64,000 bases of DNA. Origin: Sulfidibacterium sp964456625. GTDB taxonomy: Bacteria; Bacteroidota; Bacteroidia; Bacteroidales; F082. The DNA lies in NCBI GenBank assembly GCA_964456625.1, contig CAYWBO010000003.1:26370-90369 (forward strand), in the 5' to 3' direction. This document shows positions 50,446-58,836 of this stretch, in pieces. Position numbers and translations under genes: made by a program. Under the pieces are notes generated by a model. That model made no database searches. It was not told the origin of the DNA and was given only the letters and a program-made list of their open reading frames with translations. Numbering within the stretch: position 1 is the first letter of the stretch; each line of letters begins with the position of its first letter.

Positions 50446-50567
50446 GGCCTGTTTAATAAGGATTACAGGGCGATAAAAGGTTTTGTGAATTTACAGCCGG
50501 ATGAAGCTTAGAGTGGGTATAAATAATTTACGCTCTAAAATAATACTGCTCAGGGCGAAAAAAATAT

Positions 50568-50575
50568 TATTTTTG
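50568..50575 (+). promoter_or_regulatory. -7 promoter box of tRNA-Arg
   Basis: TATTTTTG, 14 nt before the tRNA 5' end. Confidence 0.6.
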
Positions 50576-50589
50576 CAAACCTTTTATGA

Positions 50590-50664
50590 GGCCTCATAGT
50601 TCAAGGGATAGAATAGGAGTTTCCTAAACTCTTGATCCAGGTTCGAGTCCTGGTGGGGCTACCA
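50590..50664 (+). tRNA. tRNA-Arg (CCT)
   Basis: The acceptor GGCCTCA pairs with TGGGGCT (two wobble pairs). The anticodon loop is TTTCCTAAA with anticodon CCT, and the T arm is CCAGG-TTCGAGT-CCTGG. The discriminator is A, and CCA is encoded, unlike the other two tRNA genes here. A 60-bp near-identical partial copy lies 4.3 kb upstream. Confidence 0.93.
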
Positions 50665-50679
50665 TTTACAATACAGAAA

Positions 50680-50720
50680 AAACAAAAAAGCCGCTAGATC
50701 AGCGGCTTTTTTGTTTTTTT
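50680..50720. terminator. Bidirectional terminator between tRNA-Arg and tal
   Basis: AAAAAAGCCGCT(a)GATC... AGCGGCTTTTTT hairpin with A-run before and T-run after; serves tRNA-Arg (+) and transaldolase (-). Confidence 0.85.
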
Positions 50721-50739
50721 ATATCAGGCTCTCCCGATG

Positions 50740-51696
50740 TTAAAATTGTTTCAGAAAATATTTTTCCAGCTGTCGGATGTCGTTGCTGAAACGGCGAATT
50801 CCTTCTGATAATTTCACAACGGCCATCGGATTTTCGTTCAGATTCCAGCGGAAAGACATTTCATCCAAATCTACCCGTTGCAGCGTGGATTTCTCTGCTT
50901 TTTCAGGACTTAATTTTCTCGTAAGCACTTCGTCTGAATTTTCCAGTTCTGACAGCAGCTGGGGAGAAATGGTAAGCAAATCGCAACCGGCCAGCTCTTT
51001 GATCTCACCAGCATTGCGGAAGCTGGCTCCCATCACTTCCGTCTGGAAATTGAATTTTTTATAGTAGTTGTAAATTTCGTGCACTGATAAAACACCCGGA
51101 TCTTCGTGTGCCGGAATGGAATCAACGCCTCTTTCTTCTTTATACCAGTCGAGGATACGGCCCACGAAAGGTGAGATCAGCGTTACATTCGCATGGGCAC
51201 AGGCAATGGCCTGGGTGAGGCTGAAAAGCAACGTCAGATTGGTGTGAATACCTTCTTTTTCAAGGATTTCAGCGGCTTTGATGCCTTCCCAGGTAGCGGC
51301 TACTTTGATCAGTACTCGTTCCGGACCAATGCCGGCTTTTTTGTAAAGACGGATCAGGTTTTTGGCATAGAAAACGGTATCATAAATGCGGAACGACAAT
51401 CGGGCATCCACTTCCGTGGAAACTCTGCCGGGAACAATTTTGAGAATCTCGAGACCGAAATTGACAAAAAGCTTTTGCATCCCGATGAGGAGCTTTTTCT
51501 TTTCGTCACCCCCCGTGGCTTTGGCATAAGCGACCGAATCGTCGAACAGCGATTTGTATTTCGGATCTAATGCTGCCTGCAGGATCAGCGAAGGATTGGT
51601 CGTAGCATCCTGTGGTTTATACTGTGCAATCGACTCAAAATCACCCGTATCAGCCACCACGGTGGTGTACTGTTTTAATTGTTCCAGTGTGTTCAT
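50740..51696 (-). CDS. tal: Transaldolase
   Basis: The 318-residue TalB-type enzyme transfers dihydroxyacetone units in the non-oxidative pentose phosphate pathway. The Schiff-base Lys131 lies in VLIKVAATWEGIKAAE. DATTNPSLIL near the N-terminus and SPFVGRILDW later are further signatures, and length equals the classical E. coli TalA/B form. ATG 51696 is selected because the TAGTTTTG promoter box at 51742-51749 overlaps the beginning of the longer frame. Transketolase is not in the window. Confidence 0.95.
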   Translation of the reverse strand: MNTLEQLKQYTTVVADTGDFESIAQYKPQDATTNPSLILQAALDPKYKSLFDDSVAYAKATGGDEKKKLLIGMQKLFVNFGLEILKIVPGRVSTEVDARLSFRIYDTVFYAKNLIRLYKKAGIGPERVLIKVAATWEGIKAAEILEKEGIHTNLTLLFSLTQAIACAHANVTLISPFVGRILDWYKEERGVDSIPAHEDPGVLSVHEIYNYYKKFNFQTEVMGASFRNAGEIKELAGCDLLTISPQLLSELENSDEVLTRKLSPEKAEKSTLQRVDLDEMSFRWNLNENPMAVVKLSEGIRRFSNDIRQLEKYFLKQF

Positions 51697-51741
51697 AAAA
51701 TTCTCAATTTTCAGAAAAATCCTGTTTGGTAAAAACAGCAT

Positions 51742-51749
51742 CAAAACTA
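51742..51749 (-). promoter_or_regulatory. -7 promoter box of tal
   Basis: TAGTTTTG on the minus strand, 45 nt before ATG 51696. Confidence 0.6.
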
Positions 51750-51854
51750 CAAAAAGCTGTTCGAAAAAATGAAGACAAGAGCCCTTTTATAGAATAAATT
51801 TTGATAAATTAAAAAGTGACTGTCCCGAAAGAAGTATTTTTAATGGGCAAATCC

Positions 51855-51894
51855 AAAAAAAAGCGCCTCGGTGCCTTGGCTCTGGGGCGCTTTT
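51855..51894 (-). terminator. Terminator of the candidate RNA
   Basis: Hairpin AAAGCGCC ... GGCGCTTT with eight T on the minus strand, upstream of the tal promoter and therefore not the tal terminator. Confidence 0.75.
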
Positions 51895-52096
51895 AAAAGG
51901 GTCTATTCGAAAGAATAGTTCCCGGTCGAAAGGAATTTTCCGCTTTAGAATTACATTCCTCGTTGACCCATCATAATTGGAAGAGACCTGTTTAAACCTG
52001 TTCGGGTCTCATGCAGGTCCTAATTCGCTTCAGCAAACGAATCTCAACATGCCAGGATTCAGACGTACATCCGGCCTGTTAAAACCATTCACTGTC
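51855..52096 (-). ncRNA. Candidate structured non-coding RNA ending in a strong terminator
   Basis: The 670-bp gap between tal and ahpC holds no gene but several hairpins. ATTCGCTT/AAACGAAT lies at 52023-52042; the two exclusive pairings GAGACC/GGTCTC (51983-51988 with 52005-52010) and GACCTG/CAGGTC (51985-51990 with 52014-52019) follow; CTATTC-GAAA-GAATAG is at 51903-51918. A GCGCC/GGCGC stem (51863-51890) is followed on the minus strand by eight T. The T-run gives the direction. A weak -7-like box (TACTTTCT) lies at 52097-52104. 6S RNA is the known class I would test first, but I cannot confirm it. Confidence 0.45.
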
Positions 52097-52324
52097 AGAA
52101 AGTAAAATTATATAATTTAATAGGGGCAATGCAAGTTTTTAACAAAATTTTGCTAAACCGGTTTTTTTATCTCCTGCCGAAAAATGCGTTCTGAATGCTC
52201 GGACTTATTTTCAATGGAAAAGAGCGACGTTTTTTATGTTTTCCCAGAATAAGTGAACTCCATATTTTTCAGTATGTTTTAACAATTATTTGATATAGAA
52301 AACCTCTCTATTTAAAATAATTCT

Positions 52325-52332
52325 TAATTTTG
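52325..52332 (+). promoter_or_regulatory. -7 promoter box of ahpC
   Basis: TAATTTTG, 34 nt before ATG 52367. No OxyR-like palindrome was recognised nearby. Confidence 0.65.
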
Positions 52333-52366
52333 CATTAAAATAAATAAATACTTAAAAATTTAAATT

Positions 52367-52999
52367 ATGTCTGTATTAGTTGGAAAAAAAGCACCTTTGT
52401 TTGAGGCAACAGCGGTTGTCAACGGAGGTGAATTTGTTGAAAAATTTTCTTTGGAACAGTATATTGGTAAAAAGCACGTGGTTTTCTTTTTCTATCCCCT
52501 GGATTTTACCTTTGTTTGCCCCACTGAGATTCTGGCTTTTCAGGAAAAAATTGAAGAATTTGAAAAAAGAAATGTGGCCGTAGTAGGTTGTTCTATTGAT
52601 TCTCCGCATACCCACTGGGCCTGGTTGAACACAGATAAGAATGACGGTGGAATTAAAGGGGTAAAATATCCTTTGGTTTCCGACCTTTCAAAGACAATTT
52701 CTGAAAACTTTGATGTTTTAGCCGGTGAATACGACTATAACGAAAACGGTGAAATGGAATTTCATGGTGAAGCGGTGGCTTACCGTGGTTTGTTCCTGAT
52801 CGACAAGGAAGGGGTTGTTCGCCACCAGGTGGTAAACGATTTGCCGCTGGGTCGCAGCATTGACGAAGCGCTGCGGATGGTTGATGCCTTGCAGTTTTTT
52901 GAAGAACATGGCGAAGTTTGCCCGGCTAACTGGAAGCCCGGTGATGAAGCACTGGAGGCTTCTCATACCGGCATTGCCGATTACCTGAGCAAACACTAG
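52367..52999 (+). CDS. ahpC: Peroxiredoxin, AhpC/typical 2-Cys type
   Basis: A 210-residue peroxidase that reduces H2O2, alkyl hydroperoxides and peroxynitrite. The peroxidatic Cys51 is in DFTFVCPTEI, and the resolving Cys185 in GEVCPANWKPG. The insertion YDYNENGEMEFHGEAVAYRGLFLIDKEG is typical of 2-Cys peroxiredoxins. ahpF or another reductase is not adjacent, so the electron donor could be a thioredoxin system. It ends 7 bp before an assembly gap and is convergent with butyrate kinase. Confidence 0.95.
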   Translation: MSVLVGKKAPLFEATAVVNGGEFVEKFSLEQYIGKKHVVFFFYPLDFTFVCPTEILAFQEKIEEFEKRNVAVVGCSIDSPHTHWAWLNTDKNDGGIKGVKYPLVSDLSKTISENFDVLAGEYDYNENGEMEFHGEAVAYRGLFLIDKEGVVRHQVVNDLPLGRSIDEALRMVDALQFFEEHGEVCPANWKPGDEALEASHTGIADYLSKH

Positions 53000-53006
53000 A
53001 AAGTTG

Positions 53007-53106
53007 NNNNNNNNNNNNNNNNNNNNNNNNNNNNNNNNNNNNNNNNNNNNNNNNNNNNNNNNNNNNNNNNNNNNNNNNNNNNNNNNNNNNNNNNNNNNNN
53101 NNNNNN
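53007..53106. other. Assembly gap (100 N)
   Basis: Exactly 100 N, a customary scaffold-gap length, so the true size is unknown. It covers the missing 3' end of buk and the spacer to ahpC. Frames that run through it are artificial. Confidence 0.98.
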
Positions 53107-54170
53107 GGTTGTACTTCCCCGGCTACCACCCGAAGCCCGTTTCGGGCCAGTGCTTTCATTTCATCTTCACCCGGGTACACGTGAACAGGTGCCATCCGGT
53201 GGATATAGGAAATGATCTGGTTCACAAAATATTTGTCGTTGGCGATCCCCCCGGTGATCAGAATCCCGTCAATTTCGAAATTTAAAACGGCGCCCATGGC
53301 ACCTACTTCCTTGGCTACCTGATAGGCCATAGCATCGTAGACCCTTTTGGCATCTTCATCTCCTTTGGCAGCCCGTTGTTCTACTTCATAAGCGCTGTTG
53401 GTACCCAGATAAGCTACCATACCTCCTTCGCCTGTGATCATTTTCAGGATGTGTTCTTTCGAATAGTTACCGCTGAAGCAAAGCCTTACCAGATCTCCGA
53501 CGGGCAATGTTCCGGAACGTTCGGGCGAAAAGGGTCCGTCACCATCAAGGCCCTGATTTACATCTACCACCCGGCCTTTTTTATGTGCACCTACCGTGAT
53601 ACCGCCTCCGAGATGAACTACGATCAGGTTCAGTTCTTCGTATTTTTTCATGATGGACCTGGCATGATCACGGGCTACGGCCTTCTGATTTAACGCATGA
53701 AAAATGGACCGCCGTGGCAACAGAGGATGCCCTGAAAAACGGGCCAGCGGCCCGAATTCGTCCACCACCACAGGGTTGGTGATATAAGCCTTTGCATTGG
53801 GCAGCGAGCGCGCAATATCCCAGGCGATCAAGCCCCCCAGGTTGCTGGCATGCTCGCCATATTTACAGCTTCTCAATTCTTCGAGCATCTTGTCGTTCAC
53901 TTCGTAAACGCCTGACTCGACAGGCTTTAGCAATCCGCCCCGACCCATCACCACGCCGATCATATCTAGCTGGATATCGGCCTCTTTCAGCTCGTTCAGA
54001 ATTAACTCTTTTCTGAACTCGAACTGCTCGGTGATGACCTTGAAAGGCGCTAGTTGCTGGCTGCTGTGCTGAATGGTTTGTATAAAGACAGGACTTGTGC
54101 CAATATAAACGGCAATCTTCGTGGAAGTTGAACCCGGGTTTATGGCTAATATCCTGATTTCTTGATGCAT
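53107..54170 (-). CDS. buk: Butyrate kinase (3' end in assembly gap)
   Basis: About 354 residues are visible, of an acetate/butyrate kinase-family protein normally ~355-360 long, so only the last few residues are lost in the gap. ILAINPGSTSTKIAVY is the phosphate-binding start; VGMGRGGLLKPV-type (VVMGRGGLLKPVESG), IVVHLGGGITVGAHKKGRVVDVNQGLDGDGPFSPERSG and the C-terminal GILITGGIANDKYFVNQI are clear. It makes ATP from butyryl-phosphate (or branched-chain acyl phosphates) or acts in reverse. It is 43 bp downstream of ptb and belongs to the same operon. Confidence 0.92.
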
Positions 54171-54213
54171 AGAGTTGAAATAATTAGTTTTAATTCAGGA
54201 GTGCAAAAGTATA

Positions 54214-55116
54214 CTATTTCGCTGAGATGGCGGCCAAAGCGATAGAGTACAGTTTCGTCCTGATGCTGTCGCCGCGTGATGAAAGTACGGCCGGAACACT
54301 GGCACCTACCACGATGGCTCCCTGTTCGCCTCCGGCAAGTTTGGTGTTCGCTTTATAGAAAACATTGCCGGACTCAATGTTGGGAAAGACAAGACAGTCC
54401 GCATCACCGGCTACTTCATTGTTCAGTTTTTTGATCTCTGCACTTTCTTTGTCGATTGCAACATCCAGTGCCAAAGGACCTTCCACAAACGCGCCTGTGA
54501 TCTGTCCCCGGTCTGCCATCTTCGACAACAATGCAGCATCCACACAAGCCTGCATTTTGGGCATCACTTGCTCGGTAGCAGCAATCACAGCCACTTTTGG
54601 TTTTTCAATGCCCAGTGCATGTCCCATATTGATGAGATATTTGGTGATGGCAATTTTATCTTTGATTTCCGGCGCCGGGATGATAGCAACATCACCGACG
54701 ATCAGCAACTTATGATAATTTGGACTTTCCATTACCGTGACGTGACTCAGGATGGCACCGGGTTTCATCAATCCGCTTTCTTTGTCCAGAATGGCACGCA
54801 TATATTTGTCGGTGCTCACCAGACCTTTCATCAGCATGTTGCCTTTGCCTTCGTTGATGATAGCTACGGCTTTCATAGCTGCCTTCATTTCGTCCGGTTC
54901 ATGTACGATCTCGAATTTTCTGATATCAATATGCTCGCGTGTACAAACTTCTTCAACCAAATCACGGTTTCCCACCAAAGTAGCTTCTACAATGCCCATG
55001 TCAATGGCTTCGTTTACAGCACCGATGCTGTGCTCGTCATTGGCAAAGGCCACCACCAGTCTTTTGGGTTTCCGTGCTTTCAGCACCGTAAAAAGATCGT
55101 CCAGTTTATGAATCAT
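54214..55116 (-). CDS. ptb: Phosphate butyryltransferase
   Basis: The 300-residue phosphotransacylase exchanges CoA for phosphate on butyryl-CoA or branched-chain acyl-CoA. The phosphate acetyl/butyryl-transferase fold is shown by RLVVAFANDEHSIGAVNEAID, ATLVGNRDLVEEV, NMLMKGLVSTDKYMRAIL and the C-terminal VVGASVPAVLSSRGDSIRTKLYSIALA. With Buk it forms a substrate-level ATP-forming pair. It is first in the operon, with a TACTTTTG promoter box 33 nt upstream. Length and order match Clostridium and Bacteroidota ptb-buk operons. Confidence 0.93.
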   Translation of the reverse strand: MIHKLDDLFTVLKARKPKRLVVAFANDEHSIGAVNEAIDMGIVEATLVGNRDLVEEVCTREHIDIRKFEIVHEPDEMKAAMKAVAIINEGKGNMLMKGLVSTDKYMRAILDKESGLMKPGAILSHVTVMESPNYHKLLIVGDVAIIPAPEIKDKIAITKYLINMGHALGIEKPKVAVIAATEQVMPKMQACVDAALLSKMADRGQITGAFVEGPLALDVAIDKESAEIKKLNNEVAGDADCLVFPNIESGNVFYKANTKLAGGEQGAIVVGASVPAVLSSRGDSIRTKLYSIALAAISAK

Positions 55117-55149
55117 AGTTATTTGTATTTGTCCATGTGAAATCTTTCA

Positions 55150-55157
55150 CAAAAGTA
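55150..55157 (-). promoter_or_regulatory. -7 promoter box of ptb-buk
   Basis: TACTTTTG on the minus strand, exact match, 33 nt before ATG 55116. Confidence 0.65.
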
Positions 55158-55304
55158 GCACATTTTCCGCTTGTTTGGGGATTATCCTCTTTTGGGAAGC
55201 GATTTTACGGGTTTCCCTGAAAAAGAGTTACGTTATTTTCCTGAATGCGGTTTGTGTCCAAAAATACATAAATGTTCCTTGGCTGATACGAATTAACAGT
55301 ACTA

Positions 55305-55341
55305 AAAAGTTCAGCTTCTCCAAATCTGGAGAAGCTGAACA
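55305..55341 (-). terminator. Terminator of the M64 peptidase gene
   Basis: Perfect 13-bp stem GTTCAGCTTCTCC / GGAGAAGCTGAAC (55310-55340) followed by TTTTTAG on the minus strand. Confidence 0.8.
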
Positions 55342-55387
55342 AAAATGAGATTAATTTTAACGTTTTTGCCGACTGTTAACCGTTGAT

Positions 55388-56656
55388 TTATTTGGTATAA
55401 AAGTCGATCATTTTCTGGATGGCCTCCGTACAGGCGGCGCAGAATTTATCCCCTTTGAAATCTTTCATCAGGCAGTCCTGCTGCGACCGGTACATACCTT
55501 TTGGTTCGTATCCGCCACCTTCGAATGCGCCGACAGTATGGGTATATTTTGCTATGGCTGGTGTCGGGATGGGAGTTCCGGGTTTTAGCAGATGTTTCCA
55601 TTTTTTTCCAAAATCTTTCAGTGTGGTGATGTTCGGTTCCCAGGGTTCGATGTTCAGGTTATAAAAATGATGATAAGAAGTCGAATTGTCGTAATATTCG
55701 TCTGCCAATCCCGCAAAACCGTGGCCAAATTCATGCACCAAAATCTTTCCCGATTCGCCGTTGCCGTTTACTGCCACACTGTAATAATTGTAAATGGCGC
55801 CGCCGCCGTATTTTGTGCTGTTCACCAGGATGTAGATCTGGTCGTAGGGAGCGTTGGCAGCCAGATCACGGACACTTTTGTCGTCCATGGTCATCAGATA
55901 ACGTTCGCTGTTAAAAGTGTAGTAGCTGGTATTCAGGATGGTATTTTTCCAGATATGCTGTGCCGGAATGTCCGTCCCCGACTGTTTTGATGGCGCTAAA
56001 ATTGCCCGGAAGTTGAACTTCCCTTTGTTTTGGCTGTAAGGTGCCACGGAAAAGAATTCTTTTACAAATTTATTGCAGTCGTCGATGAATTTGCCCATTT
56101 CCGCTTTGGTGTATCCTTCGGGCAGGATTACAACATCTACCCGGTTGGCTGGATTTCCGGTAATCCAGACATTGAAATAAGGATATACCAGCCGACGGTC
56201 GTGTTTGATAAAGTAGTCGTTGGTATCCACAACATAAGAGAATTTCTTGTGGAATTTCCCGTTCCAGCCCCGGCTGTATAATTCGATGCGGACTTTTTCT
56301 TTGGGAAAAGGGATTACCACGCTTTCCGAGAAAGTACGGCTGATCTTTTTGGCTTCATTGGTGGTCTGCCATTCCCTGAAAAGGGTAGAATAGCCTCTAG
56401 AATACAACAGGGAGTCATTTTTAACCTCAAACACTTTCACATAATAATTCCCGTAATTCATGGTGTCCACCAGATTCACGTGTGATCCGCCCCAATAGGG
56501 TTCTTCTATCAACTCATCGAAAGTGTAAAATTCGCTGGTATCGTTGCCGCTATGGTAATAATCTATGCGTAAGCTTTTGTTTTCGAAGAATTTGCTGAAT
56601 TGTGCCTGCACCGTTACGGCTAACAGCATCAGGACAAAGAGTAAGATTTTCCTCAT
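55388..56656 (-). CDS. M64-family metallopeptidase (IgA peptidase type)
   Basis: A 422-residue exported zinc peptidase. Signal peptide 1-19 (LLFVLMLLAVTVQAQ). An N-terminal M64 domain (about 20-150) precedes the catalytic domain with the zinc motif HEFGHGFAGLADEY (His308, Glu309, His312, Asp319 as candidate third ligand). VVILPEGYTKAEMGKFIDDCNKFV is another family signature. The family founder from Clostridium ramosum cleaves human IgA; most bacterial homologues are not characterised, and a role here could be general protein breakdown. No C-terminal sorting domain is present. Own promoter 22 nt upstream. Confidence 0.88.
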   Translation of the reverse strand: MRKILLFVLMLLAVTVQAQFSKFFENKSLRIDYYHSGNDTSEFYTFDELIEEPYWGGSHVNLVDTMNYGNYYVKVFEVKNDSLLYSRGYSTLFREWQTTNEAKKISRTFSESVVIPFPKEKVRIELYSRGWNGKFHKKFSYVVDTNDYFIKHDRRLVYPYFNVWITGNPANRVDVVILPEGYTKAEMGKFIDDCNKFVKEFFSVAPYSQNKGKFNFRAILAPSKQSGTDIPAQHIWKNTILNTSYYTFNSERYLMTMDDKSVRDLAANAPYDQIYILVNSTKYGGGAIYNYYSVAVNGNGESGKILVHEFGHGFAGLADEYYDNSTSYHHFYNLNIEPWEPNITTLKDFGKKWKHLLKPGTPIPTPAIAKYTHTVGAFEGGGYEPKGMYRSQQDCLMKDFKGDKFCAACTEAIQKMIDFYTK

Positions 56657-56678
56657 TTTATTTTTTCGTGATGGAGGA

Positions 56679-56686
56679 CAAATGTA
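56679..56686 (-). promoter_or_regulatory. -7 promoter box of the M64 peptidase gene
   Basis: TACATTTG on the minus strand, 22 nt before ATG 56656. Confidence 0.65.
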
Positions 56687-56780
56687 GCGGAAAAATCAGA
56701 AATTAAAAATAATCCTGTGTTGTCTTTCCATCGTCAGAAAGGGATTTATCGTAATGGGACAGATCGGAAAACGGCCCGGC

Positions 56781-57833
56781 TTATTTCTTCCTGATATCAC
56801 ATTTCAGATGATAAGCCATGAGCTTCAGATTATTATTCAAAGTTCCCATATCACAGATCAGGTCTTTTTTAGGGTAATCTTTCAGGGAGAAGGTACTGTT
56901 TGTCTTTTTCTCATTTTTTTCCAAAAAATCAAGACAGACAAAGCCACGGGCAACAATCATGGCCACAAACCTCAGGAATTTCTTTTTGTTCCTGGTTGGG
57001 AAATCCGTTTGATACACCAGGGAAAAAACTTCTTCCATGCGCGCATGATATGCTTTTCTGAGTTCGTGAATGTGAGTGGTAGTGGTTGCCAGGGTTTTGA
57101 TCCCTTTTACATGATCATTGTATATATCGAAGATATCGTTTTCCATCTGGCCGATGCCGCCCAGATTATACAGCATCAGCTTTTCAGCCTCATCTGCCGC
57201 CTGCTGAAAAATCGAGCGATAAAAAAGAATGGAAAACCCTCCTTTTTGTAATGTGATTTCCTCGATTTCTTGCTGACTTATCTTGTTATCCTCTTGTTTT
57301 TTACTGAGTATCTGAGCCTCGTAAACTTTTAAGGCTGCTTTTTTCAACGCCTTCGGATCGCTGGCGTTTTTTAGCGCATTCTTCACAAACCGGACAAACA
57401 ATCGCTCATTGGCATCTTGAGTTTCCGCACTTTCGGGTCGTTCCATCATATTTTGCAGATACTGTCCCGATAACTTTTTTTCATCAAAAAAATCATCGAA
57501 TAATCCCGTCAATGCACCCAGGTAGGTGAGGGCCGTTCTTTCGCGTTCGGACATACGCTGCCCCCGGAGCAGACAGAAACCTTCTCCCAGGATCGCCGGA
57601 ACGGCAAAACCGTAATAATCTGTTATTTTCCTGAAATCTGAATCGCTCAGGCTGTTGTCATTTTCCAGTTTACTTTTCTTAATGTCAAAGTAGAGCGTCT
57701 TTTGCATGAACTTTTTTTGCACCTTCGAATTTCTCAGGACAGATTGCAGAAGGCCTGGTAATTTTATCAGGTTGTCGAGGTGCATTTTCATCTTTTTCGG
57801 TTCAAATATCCGGGTACCCCGAGGGGTTTCCAT
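56781..57833 (-). CDS. Putative class I isoprenoid-synthase-fold protein
   Basis: A 350-residue mostly helical protein. Two aspartate-rich motifs in the right order and spacing recall class I prenyl synthases: DDFFDE at 113-118 (first metal site, after LGALTGLF) and Q229-MENDIFD-IYND (229-240), within LGGIGQMENDIFD, which matches the second metal site pattern GxxxQxxxDxxxD with Asn in place of one Asp. Other prenyl-synthase positions (the lysine/arginine clusters for IPP) are not clear, so a squalene/phytoene- or terpene-synthase-like reaction is as likely. ATG 57833 is 18 nt after a TATCTTTG box; starts at 57791 or 57785 are possible. I do not recognise a named family. Confidence 0.6.
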   Translation of the reverse strand: METPRGTRIFEPKKMKMHLDNLIKLPGLLQSVLRNSKVQKKFMQKTLYFDIKKSKLENDNSLSDSDFRKITDYYGFAVPAILGEGFCLLRGQRMSERERTALTYLGALTGLFDDFFDEKKLSGQYLQNMMERPESAETQDANERLFVRFVKNALKNASDPKALKKAALKVYEAQILSKKQEDNKISQQEIEEITLQKGGFSILFYRSIFQQAADEAEKLMLYNLGGIGQMENDIFDIYNDHVKGIKTLATTTTHIHELRKAYHARMEEVFSLVYQTDFPTRNKKKFLRFVAMIVARGFVCLDFLEKNEKKTNSTFSLKDYPKKDLICDMGTLNNNLKLMAYHLKCDIRKK

Positions 57834-57851
57834 CTATTGTTTTGTATTTGA

Positions 57852-57859
57852 CAAAGATA
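57852..57859 (-). promoter_or_regulatory. -7 promoter box of the isoprenoid-synthase-like gene
   Basis: TATCTTTG on the minus strand, 18 nt before ATG 57833. Confidence 0.6.
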
Positions 57860-58037
57860 ATCAAATGAAGCTCTCATCGCATGATGCAGGGAAAAAGTAA
57901 GCAACCGATAAAGAAAAAACCCGCGTAGTCAGGCTTTTATTCCAAGGGCTGCATTTACATGTAAATCTTATCAATTTGTTCAGCGTCCGGTATATTTTGA
58001 ATTTCTTAATTTTATCTGGCAAAAATTAAAAAATCAG

Positions 58038-58817
58038 ATGATGGAACAGAAAACAATTGTAATAACCGGAAGTACAAGAGGAATCGGATACGGCCTTGCT
58101 CTGCAGTTTCTGAAAAGAGGGCATCAGGTGGTTATCAATGGCAGAAATCCGGATTCTGTGAGTGAGAAAGTACGGGAATTCACAGGTCAGGGGTACGATG
58201 TGAAAGGCCTTGCCGGCGATGTAACAGAGGAAGCGACTCATGCAGGACTGATAAATCTTGCCTTGGAAAACTATAAGAAGATCGATATCTGGATCAACAA
58301 TGCGGGAATTCCACAGGCTCAGCAATATTTTGTAGATATCGACAGCCGTCAGATTCAGGATCTTGTCACGGTGAATATCGCCGGGCTTATGCTGGGAACG
58401 CAGGCTGCCATCCGGTTTTTTAAACGGCAGGGCTATGGAAAAATTTTCAACATGGAAGGTTTTGGCAGCAAAGGCAGAATGCGTGACAAAATAACACTTT
58501 ACGGGTCCACTAAAAGAGCCGTAAATTATTTTACGGAAGCTGTTTCCCGGGAAGTAAAAGAGAAAAGTATTCAAATTGGCGTACTCAGCCCGGGCATGGT
58601 ACGCACCGATTTTTTGAAGCAGGCTATGTCGGCTGCAGGTGATGAGGAGCAAGAAAGAAATAAGAAAGTATTGGACATCCTGTCCGAAGATGTGGAAACG
58701 GTCACTCCGTTTCTGGTGGAGAAAATCCTGAAGAGTACCCGGCATTACGATCGGATCGAATATCTTACCAAAAAGCGGCTGATCCCCAAAATCGTGAAGA
58801 TGATGCTTGTGAAATGA
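58038..58817 (+). CDS. Short-chain dehydrogenase/reductase
   Basis: A 259-residue Rossmann-fold oxidoreductase. The nucleotide loop GSTRGIGYG (11-19), NNAG (87-90), Ser144 in GFGSKGRM and the catalytic Tyr155-x-x-x-Lys159 (YGSTK) are complete. The TGxxxGxG context with Arg14 and the later NGRNPDS hint at NADP preference. Substrate unknown. It is divergent from the isoprenoid-synthase-like gene and might act on the same product, but that is only a positional idea. It ends 20 bp from the convergent AlkD-like gene. Confidence 0.88.
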   Translation: MMEQKTIVITGSTRGIGYGLALQFLKRGHQVVINGRNPDSVSEKVREFTGQGYDVKGLAGDVTEEATHAGLINLALENYKKIDIWINNAGIPQAQQYFVDIDSRQIQDLVTVNIAGLMLGTQAAIRFFKRQGYGKIFNMEGFGSKGRMRDKITLYGSTKRAVNYFTEAVSREVKEKSIQIGVLSPGMVRTDFLKQAMSAAGDEEQERNKKVLDILSEDVETVTPFLVEKILKSTRHYDRIEYLTKKRLIPKIVKMMLVK

Positions 58818-58836
58818 GGAAGTATCAGGATAAAGG

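Noticed and set aside
51855..52366. Cobalamin or SAM riboswitch upstream of ahpC or tal
   Set aside because: A GACCTGC-like B12-box fragment is present but the remaining conserved core (e.g. GCCACTG) is missing, and the terminator polarity places the RNA away from ahpC.
52926..54170. Apparent fusion of butyrate kinase with an extra C-terminal tail through the N run
   Set aside because: The tail is the antisense of ahpC read across unknown bases; buk ends inside the gap.
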